The notes under the pieces were generated by a model. The model was not told the DNA's origin, did not search any database, and worked only from the letters and a program-made list of their open reading frames with translations. DNA of 64,000 nt. It comes from UBA9676 sp963741615. Lineage in GTDB: Bacteria; Actinomycetota; Actinomycetes; Streptosporangiales; Streptosporangiaceae. This document shows positions 44,166 through 53,143 of this stretch, in pieces. Made by a program: the position numbers and the translations under genes. Every line of letters starts with the position of its first letter. Positions within the stretch are counted from its first letter, which is position 1. The stretch covers positions 186,001-250,000 of the forward strand of contig CAVUIU010000019.1 of the NCBI GenBank assembly GCA_963741615.1, in the 5' to 3' direction.

Positions 44166-45161
44166 TCAGCTGAACACCAGGGAAGGCCGGCCCGCCGGCG
44201 CCGCCGGGGCCAGGTGCAGCCCCCGGGCCCACTCGGTGGCGCTCATCCGCCGTTTGCCGGGCGGCTGCACATCGCCGAGCTCGACCGGCCGGCCCGCGGT
44301 CCCGGCCAGCACGCCGGCCCGCCCGGCCCACAGTTCCCCGGGAGCGAGGGTCGCGGGGACACCGGGTACACCGGGCTCCGCGGCACCGCTGCCGCCAGCA
44401 TCCGCCGGCGGGCACGGCAACACCGGCCAGATCTTCAGCCGGGTGTCCCCGAGCATGGTCCACGCACCGGGGGCGGGGGTGCAGGCGCGGATCTGGCGCC
44501 CGACCACGTGGGCGGGGGCGTTCCAGCGCACCCGTGCGTCCTGCGGGGTCAGCTTGGGCGCGAAGCTCACCCCGTCGGCTGCCTGCGGCCGCGGCCGCAT
44601 TCGCCCCGCCTCGATCCCGTCGAGCGTGGCGACCAGCAGGCTGGCACCGGATTCCGCGAGCCGGGCGAGCAGGTCGCCGGCGGTGTCGTGCCCGCCGATG
44701 GGCTCGGTCACCACGCCGTAGACCGGGCCGGCGTCAAGCTCGGCGACGAGCCGGAACGTGGTGGCCCCGGTGATGTCGTCGCCGTGCGCGATGGCGTGGG
44801 GCACCGGTGCCGCCCCGCGCCATGCGGGCAGCAGCGAGAAATGCAGGTTCACCCATCCATGCCGGGGAATCTCCAGCGCCGCCCGTGGGATCAGCGCCCC
44901 GTACGCGGTGACCGGGCAGCAGTCTGGCGCGAGCACCCGGAGACGGCCGAGGAAATCCTCATCGCGGGGCGTGGACGGCTTGAGCACCTCCAGGCCGGCC
45001 TGCGCCGCTCGCTCCCCGACCGGGCTGGGGCCGACCCGGCGGCCCCGGCCGGCCGGGGCATCGGGCCGGGTGATGACCGCCGCCACCTCGTGCCCCGACG
45101 TGAGCAGCGCGTCGAGTGAGGGCACCGCGGCCGCCGGGGTCCCGGCGAACACCAGCCGCAC
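44166..45161 (-). CDS. fmt: Methionyl-tRNA formyltransferase
   Basis: Fmt formylates initiator Met-tRNA using 10-formyl-THF. The 331-residue protein has MRLVFAGTPAAAVPSLDALL, the catalytic HFSLLPAWRGAAPVPHAI with the folate-site His and Asn just before, and the Asp-containing GDDITGATTFRLVAELD. The C-terminal OB-like tRNA-binding domain is present. It follows def, the deformylase gene, so both ends of the formyl cycle are made together. Confidence 0.96.
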   Translation of the reverse strand: MRLVFAGTPAAAVPSLDALLTSGHEVAAVITRPDAPAGRGRRVGPSPVGERAAQAGLEVLKPSTPRDEDFLGRLRVLAPDCCPVTAYGALIPRAALEIPRHGWVNLHFSLLPAWRGAAPVPHAIAHGDDITGATTFRLVAELDAGPVYGVVTEPIGGHDTAGDLLARLAESGASLLVATLDGIEAGRMRPRPQAADGVSFAPKLTPQDARVRWNAPAHVVGRQIRACTPAPGAWTMLGDTRLKIWPVLPCPPADAGGSGAAEPGVPGVPATLAPGELWAGRAGVLAGTAGRPVELGDVQPPGKRRMSATEWARGLHLAPAAPAGRPSLVFS

Positions 45162-45211
45162 CGCTAGGCCCCGATCACGCGCGGCATCCGCGTGCCGCCG
45201 TCACGCCCACC

Positions 45212-45829
45212 TCAGAACGCCTTGCCCCAGGTCCGGTGCGGGGAGACCTTGACCTGCGGGACGGGCTCCTGCCACCATTCCGCCTCGCGGATCTCCTTCA
45301 TCGCCAGCTTCCTGGCGACCGGGTCGAGCCGGTCGATGAACAGCACCCCGTCCAGGTGATCCGTCTCGTGCTGAACGCACCGTGCCAGGTGGCCGCTGCC
45401 CTCCAGGGTGACCGGTTCCCCGTGCATGTCGAACCCCTTGGCCACGACGCCGTAGGCCCGCTTGGTGGGGTAGGCGAGACCGGGAAAGGACAGGCACCCC
45501 TCGTCGTCGGTCTCCTCTTCCGCGGACAGATCGAGCGACGGATTGATCAGGTGACCGAGCTGCTCGTCCACGTAGTAGGTGAAGACCCGCAGGCTCACCC
45601 CGAGCTGCGGCGCGGCCAGGCCAACGCCGGGCGCGTCCAGCATGGTGTCGGTCAGATCCTTCACGAGCCTGCGGATCTCGGCGTCGAAATCGGTGACCGG
45701 GTCGGCCGGGGTGCGCAGCACCGGATCGCCGAAGATACGGATCGGCTTGACGCTGATGGTGGCACCGTCCCTTCCCGTTCTGCGCCCGGACCCCGGGCAG
45801 TTTCTGCGCCCGGTCCCCGGGCAACCCAA
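45212..45829 (-). CDS. def: Peptide deformylase, start codon uncertain
   Basis: Def removes the N-formyl group from new proteins. All three metal-site motifs are intact: GVGLAAPQLG, EGCLSFPG and QHETDHLDGV. Homologues start near SVKPIRIFGDPVLR (about 45752), but no ATG, GTG or TTG is present there in frame, only ATC preceded by GGAAGGGA. The nearest standard start is ATG 45829, which adds about 25 residues (205 in total) encoded by a duplicated 22-nt segment. Either the extension is real, or a rare or miscalled start codon is used. Confidence 0.9.
   Translation of the reverse strand: MGCPGTGRRNCPGSGRRTGRDGATISVKPIRIFGDPVLRTPADPVTDFDAEIRRLVKDLTDTMLDAPGVGLAAPQLGVSLRVFTYYVDEQLGHLINPSLDLSAEEETDDEGCLSFPGLAYPTKRAYGVVAKGFDMHGEPVTLEGSGHLARCVQHETDHLDGVLFIDRLDPVARKLAMKEIREAEWWQEPVPQVKVSPHRTWGKAF
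45778..45823. repeat. 22-nt duplication at the def start
   Basis: TTCTGCGCCCGGACCCCG plus GGCA at 45778-45799 recurs at 45802-45823 with one mismatch. It falls in the 25-codon stretch between ATG 45829 and the conserved start of Def. Confidence 0.85.
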
Positions 45830-45901
45830 GTCTAGTGGCGGCAGCGAGGGCGTTCCCGGGCGAACGCGGGCCAGCCGGCGTGGTCCCGGGGTGTGCTCTG
45901 C

Positions 45902-47356
45902 CTAGGACGTCCGGGTGGTCCGGCCGGGCTTGCGTGGGCGGGCGCCCCGCCCCGCCAGCGGTGAGCGGGCCTTGAACGCAGCCTTGCGGGCCGCCCTGGC
46001 CACGGCAGGGTCGGGATGATGATCACTCAGGGCGGTCAGCAGATCGGTCACGCCCGGATGGCTCACCTCCCACAGGCCGGCGACCAGCTCCGCCTGCGCC
46101 TCAGGAGAGACATCGGGAAGCAGCTCCGCGACCACGTCCCTGGGGTCGGCCTCCTCGAGCAGGCCGGCTCCCAGATCCACCAGCAGCCACGCCCGGTCGC
46201 CCGGGCCCAGGTCCGCCTCCTCGCCATGCTCGTGCAGCCAGACCGCCGCGTGGGCGCGCAGCACTGGGTTGGCCATCGCGGCGCGCACCGCCGGCACGGC
46301 CTCCGCGCCGATCCGGTCGAGCACCGCGAATCCTGCGCCACGCAGGCCGGGCGACCCCTGGCCCGCCGCATCGATCAGCTCGCGCGCGGCCTCCTCGCGG
46401 GTGCGCACCGCCAGCCAGGCGGCGATCTCCGCCTCACCGTCCTCGACGTCGCAGCTGGCCAGGGTGGCCAGCAGGGCGCCCGCATCGCCGCGCGCACCGC
46501 TGCCGAACACCGGCACGTGCCAGCCCTGGGCCCGCAGCCGCCGGTGCACCCCCCACACGCCGAGCCGGGACAGCGTCACCGTCAGACCGCCGGCCGCCTC
46601 GTCCGTCCCGAGCTCCACCACCCCCAGGTCGGCCAGCGCCTCCAGCGCCGAGGACAGCCCCGCGGCCTGATCGTGTTCCGGATCGCCACCCGCGTAGGCG
46701 GGGCCCGGATGGCGGGCACCGCTGCCCGCGGCCGCGACGTACGCCTCGAAAAGGGCATCCATCTTCACCGGCCCGCCGACCGTGTACAGAGCGGTCGCCA
46801 TGCCGTCCAGGTCCTCGGCGGCGAGCATCAAGGTGAGGGCATCGTCCCAGACGGTGAGCACTTCCTCGGCGTCGCCTGAGGCGAGCACGCTCACCCGGCT
46901 GCCGGCGCTCGCCAGGCCGCCGGCGACGTCAAGCATCCCGGTGCGGACCGCCACCCGCCAGGCCGCGTCGAGCTCTCCCGCCGCCAGTTCCAGGTCGGTC
47001 ATGGCCGCGGCCGTCTCGCCCGCGGGCAGCCGGCCGTCCGCGGCCAGGCCGCGCCCGGCGGCCCCCAGCCAGCGCGCTACCTCCCGGGCGGCCCGCAGCA
47101 GCGGCGCCACCCGCGCGGACGCCGCCAGCTCCTCCCGTGGCGCCAGGCGCACCGGGGGCAGCCGCGACGCCTCCGGGCCCCGCTCATCGCCGCCGCCGGA
47201 GCCACGCGGGGCGGTGGGCCGTCCGCTCCCGGCCGCATCGGGCCCGGCGGTCACCCTAGGTCCTGCGGGCCCGGCAGGCCCGGTCTTGGCCTTGGCCGTG
47301 CCGTCGGCCCGGGGCGCGCCTGCCCCGGATCGCGGGGTCCGTCGTGAGGTGGCCAC
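45902..47356 (-). CDS. Uncharacterised HEAT-like helical protein
   Basis: I do not recognise this 484-residue protein. The first 60 residues are Gly/Pro/Ala-rich and basic. The rest is Ala/Leu-rich and helical, with a possible winged-helix patch (ALEALADLGVVELG, SRLGVWGVHRRLRAQG) and a C-terminal half reading like HEAT repeats (IGAEAVPAVRAAMANPVLRAHAA, then WEVSHPGVTDLLTALSDHHPDP). The end is strongly basic. The GTG at 47356 is uncertain because of the low-complexity start. It lies between priA and def. Confidence 0.65.
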   Translation of the reverse strand: MATSRRTPRSGAGAPRADGTAKAKTGPAGPAGPRVTAGPDAAGSGRPTAPRGSGGGDERGPEASRLPPVRLAPREELAASARVAPLLRAAREVARWLGAAGRGLAADGRLPAGETAAAMTDLELAAGELDAAWRVAVRTGMLDVAGGLASAGSRVSVLASGDAEEVLTVWDDALTLMLAAEDLDGMATALYTVGGPVKMDALFEAYVAAAGSGARHPGPAYAGGDPEHDQAAGLSSALEALADLGVVELGTDEAAGGLTVTLSRLGVWGVHRRLRAQGWHVPVFGSGARGDAGALLATLASCDVEDGEAEIAAWLAVRTREEAARELIDAAGQGSPGLRGAGFAVLDRIGAEAVPAVRAAMANPVLRAHAAVWLHEHGEEADLGPGDRAWLLVDLGAGLLEEADPRDVVAELLPDVSPEAQAELVAGLWEVSHPGVTDLLTALSDHHPDPAVARAARKAAFKARSPLAGRGARPRKPGRTTRTS

Positions 47357-47386
47357 TCCAGCACCCTATGGCCTCCGGCGAGCAAC

Positions 47387-49519
47387 TCAGATCAGCTCGG
47401 CCGGGTCCAGCTGCACCCGGACGGGCCCCGCATCCTTGCGTGAGCTGCGCACACCCTGGGCCGCCCGCAACGCCGCCGCGAGCGGCATTGACGCGGATCG
47501 GGGCACACGGACGAGCACACGCACCTGCTCCGGCCGTACACCATCCGCCCCTTCCTCCCCGTTGAACATGCTGTTCTCGTCTGACCTGGAGACACCACTG
47601 GCACCGTCAGTATCGTTCTGCACATTCTTCCCCGCAGTATCGCCCTCCATCACGATCGGCCCGAGGACCTCGGCCTCCGGCGGGAGCACGGCCGCCGCCA
47701 GCAGTTCGGCCACCGCCCGGTCCGAACCAGACAGCGAGGCCATTCTGACCGTGGGGGGAAACCGGAGAGCCTCGCGTTCGGCCAGTTCTCTTTCCGCGTG
47801 GGTCACCGGGTCCCAGCGGATCAGCGCCTGCACGACCGGCAGCCCTGCCTCGGCGACCACGGCCACGGCACCGCCGGAGGCTCCCGGCCTGACCAGCGCG
47901 GCGGCGTTCAACCAGCGGCGCAGCCCTTCCTCGGCCGCGCGCAGGCTGGGGCGGGCGAGCAGCACCCAGCCGTCCAGCAGCACGGCCGCCGCATAACCGC
48001 CGTCGGCGCGCGGCTCGGCTCCCGGGGTGGCCACGACCAGCGCCGGCGCCGGGGGAACCGTCTCGACCACCGCGGCGCCCCCCGAGACCACCACCGGTGT
48101 GCCCGGGAAGGCGCGCCCCAGTTCCTCCGCCGTGCGCCCGGCCCCGGTGACCACGGCGCGCACGCGGGGATCCCCGCAGACGGGGCACCGCCATCCCGGG
48201 TCCACCCGCCCGCACCACCGGCAGCGGGCCGGGCCGCCGTCCGCCTCCAGGGCGAGCGGCCCGTCGCAGGCCGCGCAGCGGGCGCGGGTCCGGCAGTTCT
48301 CGCAGGCGACAGCGGTCACGTAGCCGCGCCGGGGCACCTGCACCAGGACCGGGCCGTGGGCCAGCCCGGCGCGCGCCGTCCGCAGCGCCAGGCTCGGCAT
48401 CCTGGCCCACCGGGCCGCCTCGTCCCGGGCAAGCTCGGCGTCGGCGCCCGCCGCCTGGATCCGCGGCGCGCAGCGGCGGACCGCCGCCCGGGTAGCGGTG
48501 ATGCCGGCCGCCCAGCCGGCGCCGACCAGGCTGGTCGCCTCGGCGGTGCGGGCGAACCCCCCGATCAGTGCCCCGGCGCCGGTCCGGTGCGCCCGCAGCG
48601 CGAGAACCTCCCGCGCGTGCGGGTAGGGGGCGCGCGGCTCGGCGTGCAGGTCATCACCGTCGTCCCAGATGACGACCAGGCCGAGGTCGCGGACGGGGGC
48701 GAACATGGCGGCCCGGGTGCCCGCGGCCACCCGCACGGTCCCCCGGGCCACCGCAAGCCATCGGCGGTACCGCTCGGCGGGCCCGAGCCCGGCCGAGAGG
48801 CAGGCATGGCGGCCGGGGCCGAGCGCGCGGGACAGGGCGCGGTCGAGCAGGCCCAGGTCGCGGGCGTCCGGGACCACGATGAGCGTGCCCCGCCCGGCCG
48901 ACCCCGCCGCCGCGGCGGCCGCCGCGATCTCGTCCGGCCAGTGCGGCCCGGGCAGCGCCGACCAGACCGCGCGCGGCGCGCCGCCCCGCGCGAGCGCGGC
49001 AAGGAACGCCTGCCCGGCCGGGTAACGCGCCCACAGCCCCGGTTCCGGCTGGTGCGGTGGCTGGCGCTCGTTGGCGGTGTGCCCGGCACCCGCGCGCTCG
49101 GTGGCCGCATGACGGGGTGGGATGGCCAGCCGGAGCACGTCGGCCAGGGTGCCGGCGTAGCGGTCGGCGACCTCCCTGGCGAGCGCCGCGATCTCCGGGC
49201 TCAGCACCGGCTCGGACGAGACGACCCGTTCCAGGTAGGCCAGCCGCCCGCGATGCTCGCTGGCTGCCACCCGCTCGAGCAGGTAACCGCTTGTCAGCTG
49301 GCCCGCGAACCGCACTCGCACCCGGCAGCCCGCGACCGCCGACGCCGCCAGCCGCTGCGGCACCAGGTAGTCGAACGGCCGGTCGAGATGCGCGAGCGGG
49401 ATGTCAACAGCGATCCGGGCAACGGGCAGCCGTTCGGCGGGCGGGCCGCCACGCGCGGGCCGGCCGCCACGGGCGGGAGCAGCGCGCGGCGAAGCCACCG
49501 GATCCGAGCGCCGTGCCAC
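47387..49519 (-). CDS. priA: PriA-like primosomal protein N', helicase motifs degenerate
   Basis: A 710-residue PriA homologue. The N-terminal 3'-DNA-binding domain is clear (ARIAVDIPLAHLDRPFDYLVP, VRVRFAGQ, GYLLER). A zinc-binding region with four CxxC-type pairs follows (CENCRTRARCAACDG, RCRWCGRVDPGWRCPVCGD). The Walker A loop and DEAH box of true PriA are missing (PDARDLGLLDRAL, VVIWDDGDDL), as is usual in actinobacteria, so it is probably not an active helicase. Near residues 620-665 it has a low-GC insert rich in Asn, Asp and Ser. Confidence 0.9.
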   Translation of the reverse strand: MARRSDPVASPRAAPARGGRPARGGPPAERLPVARIAVDIPLAHLDRPFDYLVPQRLAASAVAGCRVRVRFAGQLTSGYLLERVAASEHRGRLAYLERVVSSEPVLSPEIAALAREVADRYAGTLADVLRLAIPPRHAATERAGAGHTANERQPPHQPEPGLWARYPAGQAFLAALARGGAPRAVWSALPGPHWPDEIAAAAAAAGSAGRGTLIVVPDARDLGLLDRALSRALGPGRHACLSAGLGPAERYRRWLAVARGTVRVAAGTRAAMFAPVRDLGLVVIWDDGDDLHAEPRAPYPHAREVLALRAHRTGAGALIGGFARTAEATSLVGAGWAAGITATRAAVRRCAPRIQAAGADAELARDEAARWARMPSLALRTARAGLAHGPVLVQVPRRGYVTAVACENCRTRARCAACDGPLALEADGGPARCRWCGRVDPGWRCPVCGDPRVRAVVTGAGRTAEELGRAFPGTPVVVSGGAAVVETVPPAPALVVATPGAEPRADGGYAAAVLLDGWVLLARPSLRAAEEGLRRWLNAAALVRPGASGGAVAVVAEAGLPVVQALIRWDPVTHAERELAEREALRFPPTVRMASLSGSDRAVAELLAAAVLPPEAEVLGPIVMEGDTAGKNVQNDTDGASGVSRSDENSMFNGEEGADGVRPEQVRVLVRVPRSASMPLAAALRAAQGVRSSRKDAGPVRVQLDPAELI

Positions 49520-49653
49520 GCTCCTGTCCTACCAGAGCCGCCGGCCCGCGGGTGCGAACGTGGCGTCCAGGCGCGGCGGGCGCCGGGAACGGGAACACCG
49601 GCCGGGAGGGCAAACCGGGGCCGGCGGCCGCGCACGCGGCCGGGCGTTCAGAT

Positions 49654-49683
49654 GCCGATGGGTCACAGGCCGATGGGTCACAG
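49654..49683. repeat. 15-nt tandem duplication at the metK stop
   Basis: GCCGATGGGTCACAG occurs twice in succession. The second copy contains the metK stop codon (on the minus strand), so the first looks like a duplicated gene end. Confidence 0.7.
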
Positions 49684-50871
49684 GCCGGCGGCGGACCGGA
49701 GCGCGTCCGTGCGGTCGGTCCGCTCCCAGGAGAAGTCGGGCTCCTCCCGCCCGAAGTGCCCGAACGCCGCTGTCTGCGCGTAGATGGGCCGGAGCAGGTC
49801 CAGGTCCCGGATGATCGCAGCGGGCCGCAGGTCGAATACCTCCAGCACGGCGTCCTGGATACGTTCCACGGGGGCGTGTTCGGTGCCGAAGCACTCCACG
49901 AACAGGCCAACCGGCTTGGCCTTGCCGATCGCGTAAGCGACCTGCGTCTCGCAGCGGTCGGCCAGGCCCCCGGCGACGACGTTCTTGGCCACCCACCGCA
50001 TCGCGTAGGCCGCGCTGCGGTCCACCTTGGACGGGTCCTTGCCGGAGAACGCCCCGCCGCCGTGCCTGGCCATCCCGCCGTAGGTGTCGATGATTATCTT
50101 GCGGCCGGTCAGGCCGGCGTCACCCATCGGGCCGCCGACTTCGAACCGCCCGGTCGGGTTGACGAGCAGCCGGTAGCCGGAGGTGTCCAGGTCCAGGCCC
50201 GTCAGCACCGGCGCCACCACGAGATCGCGGACATCGGGGGCGAGCAGCTCTTTCAGGTCGATATCGGGGGCGTGCTGCGCCGAGACCACCACCGTGTCGA
50301 GACGGACCGGCTGATCGCCGACGTACTCGATGGTGACCTGGGTCTTCCCGTCCGGGCGCAGGTAGGGGACATCCCCGCTGCGCCGCACTTCCGACAGCCG
50401 CCGGGCGAGCCGGTGCGCGAGCATGATCGGCAGGGGCATCAGCTCGGGAGTGTCCCGGCAGGCATACCCGAACATCAGGCCCTGGTCACCGGCGCCCTGC
50501 CGGTCCAGTTCGCTGGAGCCCTCACCTTCCCGGTGCTCGTACGCGTCCAGCACGCCCTGGGCGATGTCGGGCGACTGGGATCCGATCGATACCGAGACAC
50601 CGCACGACGCCCCGTCATATCCCTTGGTCAACGAGTCGTAGCCGATCTCCAGGATCTTGTCCCGGATGATGCCGGGGATGTCAACGTAGGTCTCGGTTGT
50701 CACCTCGCCGGCCACATGCACCTGCCCGGTGGTGATCAGGGTCTCCACAGCGACATGGCTGGTCGGGTCGTCCTTGAGCATCCCATCCAGGATGGCGTCA
50801 CTGATCTGGTCAGCCATCTTGTCGGGATGACCCTCCGTGACCGACTCGGAGGTGAATAGGCGACGGGCCAC
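49678..50871 (-). CDS. metK: S-adenosylmethionine synthetase
   Basis: MetK makes SAM from methionine and ATP. The 397-residue protein has TSESVTEGHPDKMADQISDA, the flexible-loop region ending GDQGLMFGYAC, KTQVTIEY, and the signature GGGAFSGKDPSKVDRSAAY. The GTG at 50871 is preceded by GGAAGTCAG. No SAM riboswitch is seen in the 85-nt gap to coaBC. Confidence 0.97.
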   Translation of the reverse strand: MARRLFTSESVTEGHPDKMADQISDAILDGMLKDDPTSHVAVETLITTGQVHVAGEVTTETYVDIPGIIRDKILEIGYDSLTKGYDGASCGVSVSIGSQSPDIAQGVLDAYEHREGEGSSELDRQGAGDQGLMFGYACRDTPELMPLPIMLAHRLARRLSEVRRSGDVPYLRPDGKTQVTIEYVGDQPVRLDTVVVSAQHAPDIDLKELLAPDVRDLVVAPVLTGLDLDTSGYRLLVNPTGRFEVGGPMGDAGLTGRKIIIDTYGGMARHGGGAFSGKDPSKVDRSAAYAMRWVAKNVVAGGLADRCETQVAYAIGKAKPVGLFVECFGTEHAPVERIQDAVLEVFDLRPAAIIRDLDLLRPIYAQTAAFGHFGREEPDFSWERTDRTDALRSAAGL

Positions 50872-50919
50872 CTGACTTCCTTTTCTGCTGGGAGAACGTT
50901 TCGCCGAAGTCTAGCCGGG

Positions 50920-50936
50920 CCAGCCGGCGCGGCTGG
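50920..50936 (-). terminator. Hairpin between coaBC and metK
   Basis: CCAGCC and GGCTGG pair around five bases, flanked by further GC-rich sequence that can extend the stem with mismatches. TAGACT just downstream (on the minus strand) could serve as a -10 for metK. Confidence 0.4.
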
Positions 50937-50956
50937 GCCGAACAGGCCCGGCCCGG

Positions 50957-52165
50957 CTATGGGCGGGCGGGCAGCCGGGCCGCGACCAGGTCCCAGACGA
51001 CGTCGGCGAGAACCTCCTTGGGCCCGCGCTGGACCGGCGTGGCGCTCCCGTCCGCGGCGAGTATCACGGCCTCGTTGTCGTCGGTACCGAAGGCGACCCC
51101 CGGCCCGACCCGGTTGACCACGAGCAGGTCGCACCCCTTGGCGGCGAGTTTGGCCCGCCCGTGCGCGAGCATGTCACTGGTCTCGGCCGCGAACCCGGCG
51201 ATGACCTGCCCCGGCCGCTTCTGGGTGGCCAGCTCGCGGAGGATGTCCGGGTTCTCGACCAGCCGCAACGGGCCGGCGCTGGCCCCGGTCCTCTTGATCT
51301 TCTGGTCGCTTCTGGCCTCGGGCCGGTAGTCGGCGACGGCGGCGGCCATGACCACCGCGTCCGCGCCCGCCGCGGCGGCAAGCACCGCCGACTTCAGCTG
51401 GCTGGCCGAGGTGACCCGCTCCACCTTGGCGCCTGCCGGGTCGGCGAGGTCCACGTTCGCCGACACCAGGGTCACCTCCGCACCGCGGGCGAGCGCGGTC
51501 CGGGCGAGCGCGTAGCCCTGCCGGCCGGATGACCAGTTGCCGAGGAAACGAACTGGGTCGAGCTCTTCCCGGGTGCCGCCGGCGCTGACCACCAGGCGGC
51601 GGCCCGCCAGATCCGGTGCCAGCCCGGCGACGCCCCGGGCAAGTACCCGGCCGGCGGCCTGGTAGAGCTCACCGGGCTCGGGCAGGCGGCCGGGCCCGGT
51701 GTCGGCGCCGGTCAGCCGGCCGGAGGCGGGTTCGAGGACCAGGCAGCCGCGCTCGCGCAGGATGCTCACGTTGGCCCGGGTGGCCGGATGCTCCCACATC
51801 TCGGTATGCATGGCGGGCGCGAAGACCACCGGGCAGCGGGCCACCAGCAGGATCGAGGTCAGCAGGTCATCGGCCCGGCCGGCGGCTGCCCGGGCGAGCA
51901 GGTCAGCGGTGGCGGGCGCGACGAAGACGAGATCCGCCTCCTGGCCCAGCCGGACATGCGGTACCTCGTGCACGTCCTGGAAGGCACTCGTGGCGACCGG
52001 CTGGCCCGACAGCGATGCCCAGGTGGCGGCGCCGACGAAGCGCAGCGATTCCCCGGTGGGCACCACCCGGACCTGATGGCCGGCCTCGGTGAGCTGCCGG
52101 AGCAGTTCGCACACCTTGTAGGCCGCGATGCCCGCCCCGACGCCGAGCACGATGCGCGCTGGCAC
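50957..52165 (-). CDS. coaBC: Bifunctional CoaBC (PPC synthetase / decarboxylase)
   Basis: CoaBC carries out two consecutive steps of coenzyme A synthesis. The N-terminal CoaC domain binds FMN (RIVLGVGAGIAAYKVCELL, catalytic His in DVHEVPHVRLG, APAMHTEMWEHPATRANV). The C-terminal CoaB domain shows RLVVSAGGTREELDPVRFLGNWSSG in two parts and ends with a Rossmann-like region including DLLVVNRVG. The 402-residue length is normal. It sits between rpoZ and metK as in other actinobacteria. Confidence 0.96.
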   Translation of the reverse strand: MPARIVLGVGAGIAAYKVCELLRQLTEAGHQVRVVPTGESLRFVGAATWASLSGQPVATSAFQDVHEVPHVRLGQEADLVFVAPATADLLARAAAGRADDLLTSILLVARCPVVFAPAMHTEMWEHPATRANVSILRERGCLVLEPASGRLTGADTGPGRLPEPGELYQAAGRVLARGVAGLAPDLAGRRLVVSAGGTREELDPVRFLGNWSSGRQGYALARTALARGAEVTLVSANVDLADPAGAKVERVTSASQLKSAVLAAAAGADAVVMAAAVADYRPEARSDQKIKRTGASAGPLRLVENPDILRELATQKRPGQVIAGFAAETSDMLAHGRAKLAAKGCDLLVVNRVGPGVAFGTDDNEAVILAADGSATPVQRGPKEVLADVVWDLVAARLPARP

Positions 52166-52188
52166 GTTCCCCGCCAGGCGTCAGGAGG

Positions 52189-52452
52189 TCAGCTCTCCGC
52201 CGTCTCCACGGCGGACAGCAGCCGCTGCCGGATCTCGCGCAGCGCGATCGACAGGGGCTTCTCCTGCACGCGGGTCTCGACCAGCGGTCCCACGTACTCC
52301 AGCAGGCCCTCGCCCAGCTGGGCGTAGTAGGCATTGATCTGCCGCGCCCGCTTGGCCGCCATGATGACGAGGCGGTACTTGCTGTCAACGACCTCGAGCA
52401 GATCGTCGATCGGCGGATTGGTGATGCCCTCCGCAGCGGTATTCCCTGCCAC
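52189..52452 (-). CDS. rpoZ: RNA polymerase omega subunit
   Basis: Omega helps assemble RNA polymerase around beta-prime. The 87-residue protein starts at GTG 52452. It contains the characteristic PIDDLLEVVDSKYRLVIMAAKRARQIN stretch, read in two parts, and the actinobacterial C-terminal extension with VGPLVETRVQEKPLSIALREI. It lies between gmk and coaBC. Confidence 0.96.
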   Translation of the reverse strand: MAGNTAAEGITNPPIDDLLEVVDSKYRLVIMAAKRARQINAYYAQLGEGLLEYVGPLVETRVQEKPLSIALREIRQRLLSAVETAES

Positions 52453-52484
52453 CGTCTACCTTCCGTCAGTAAGTCCTGGCCTGA

Positions 52485-53021
52485 TCAGGCCGTCATCAAG
52501 GCTACCAGCTGCCCGCACACGTCCTCGACGGACGTGTTGACGAGGGTGATGTCGAACTCATATCCGGCCTCGATCTCGCTGGCCGCCAGTTCCAGCCGCC
52601 GCGCGATGACCTCGGGCGGTTCGGTGCCCCGGCCGGAGAGGCGGCGCACCAGCTCGTCCCGTGAGGGCGGGGCGAGGAAGACCAGGAGTGCTTCGGGCAC
52701 CGCCTTGCGCACCTGCCTGGCCCCCGCGATATCGATCTCCAGCAGGACCGGGACGCCCGCCGCGACGTGCCGCGCGACAGGCTCACGCGGCGTGCCGTAC
52801 CGGTGCCCGGCGAAGGCGGCCCACTCGAGCAGCTCGCCGCCGGCCACCATCGCCTCGAAGGAATCTTCGCTGACGAAGTGGTACTCGCGGCCGTCCACCT
52901 CGCCCGGCCTCGGCAAGCGCGTGGTCACCGAGACCGACAGCCAGATGTCCGGGCGCCTCTTCCGCAGGCCGGCCACGACGGTGCTCTTGCCAACACCGGA
53001 CGGGCCGGAAAGTACGGTCAA
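52485..53021 (-). CDS. gmk: Guanylate kinase
   Basis: Gmk phosphorylates GMP. P-loop LSGPSGVGKSTVVAGL, the GMP-binding SVSVTTRLPRPGEVDGREYHF in two pieces, and the lid RRLSGRGTEP are all present. The only standard start codon in frame is TTG 53021, giving 178 residues that begin LTVLSGPSG. Homologues usually have 5-20 more residues, but the open frame upstream, back to a stop near 53150, offers no ATG or GTG. Confidence 0.93.
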   Translation of the reverse strand: MTVLSGPSGVGKSTVVAGLRKRRPDIWLSVSVTTRLPRPGEVDGREYHFVSEDSFEAMVAGGELLEWAAFAGHRYGTPREPVARHVAAGVPVLLEIDIAGARQVRKAVPEALLVFLAPPSRDELVRRLSGRGTEPPEVIARRLELAASEIEAGYEFDITLVNTSVEDVCGQLVALMTA

Positions 53022-53143
53022 CCGGGCACCGCCGGCGGCCCCTTGGACAAGCGCGGTCCCGCACGCGCGATGGCCGGACGAATCGGTGTCGGAACCGCGT
53101 CCCCCGCGCCCGTCCCTGGGGTCGTCTGCGTCAGTCAGATATC

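Noticed and set aside
50872..50956. A SAM riboswitch upstream of metK
   Set aside because: The 85-nt gap has a terminator-like stem but none of the conserved SAM-I or SAM-II blocks.
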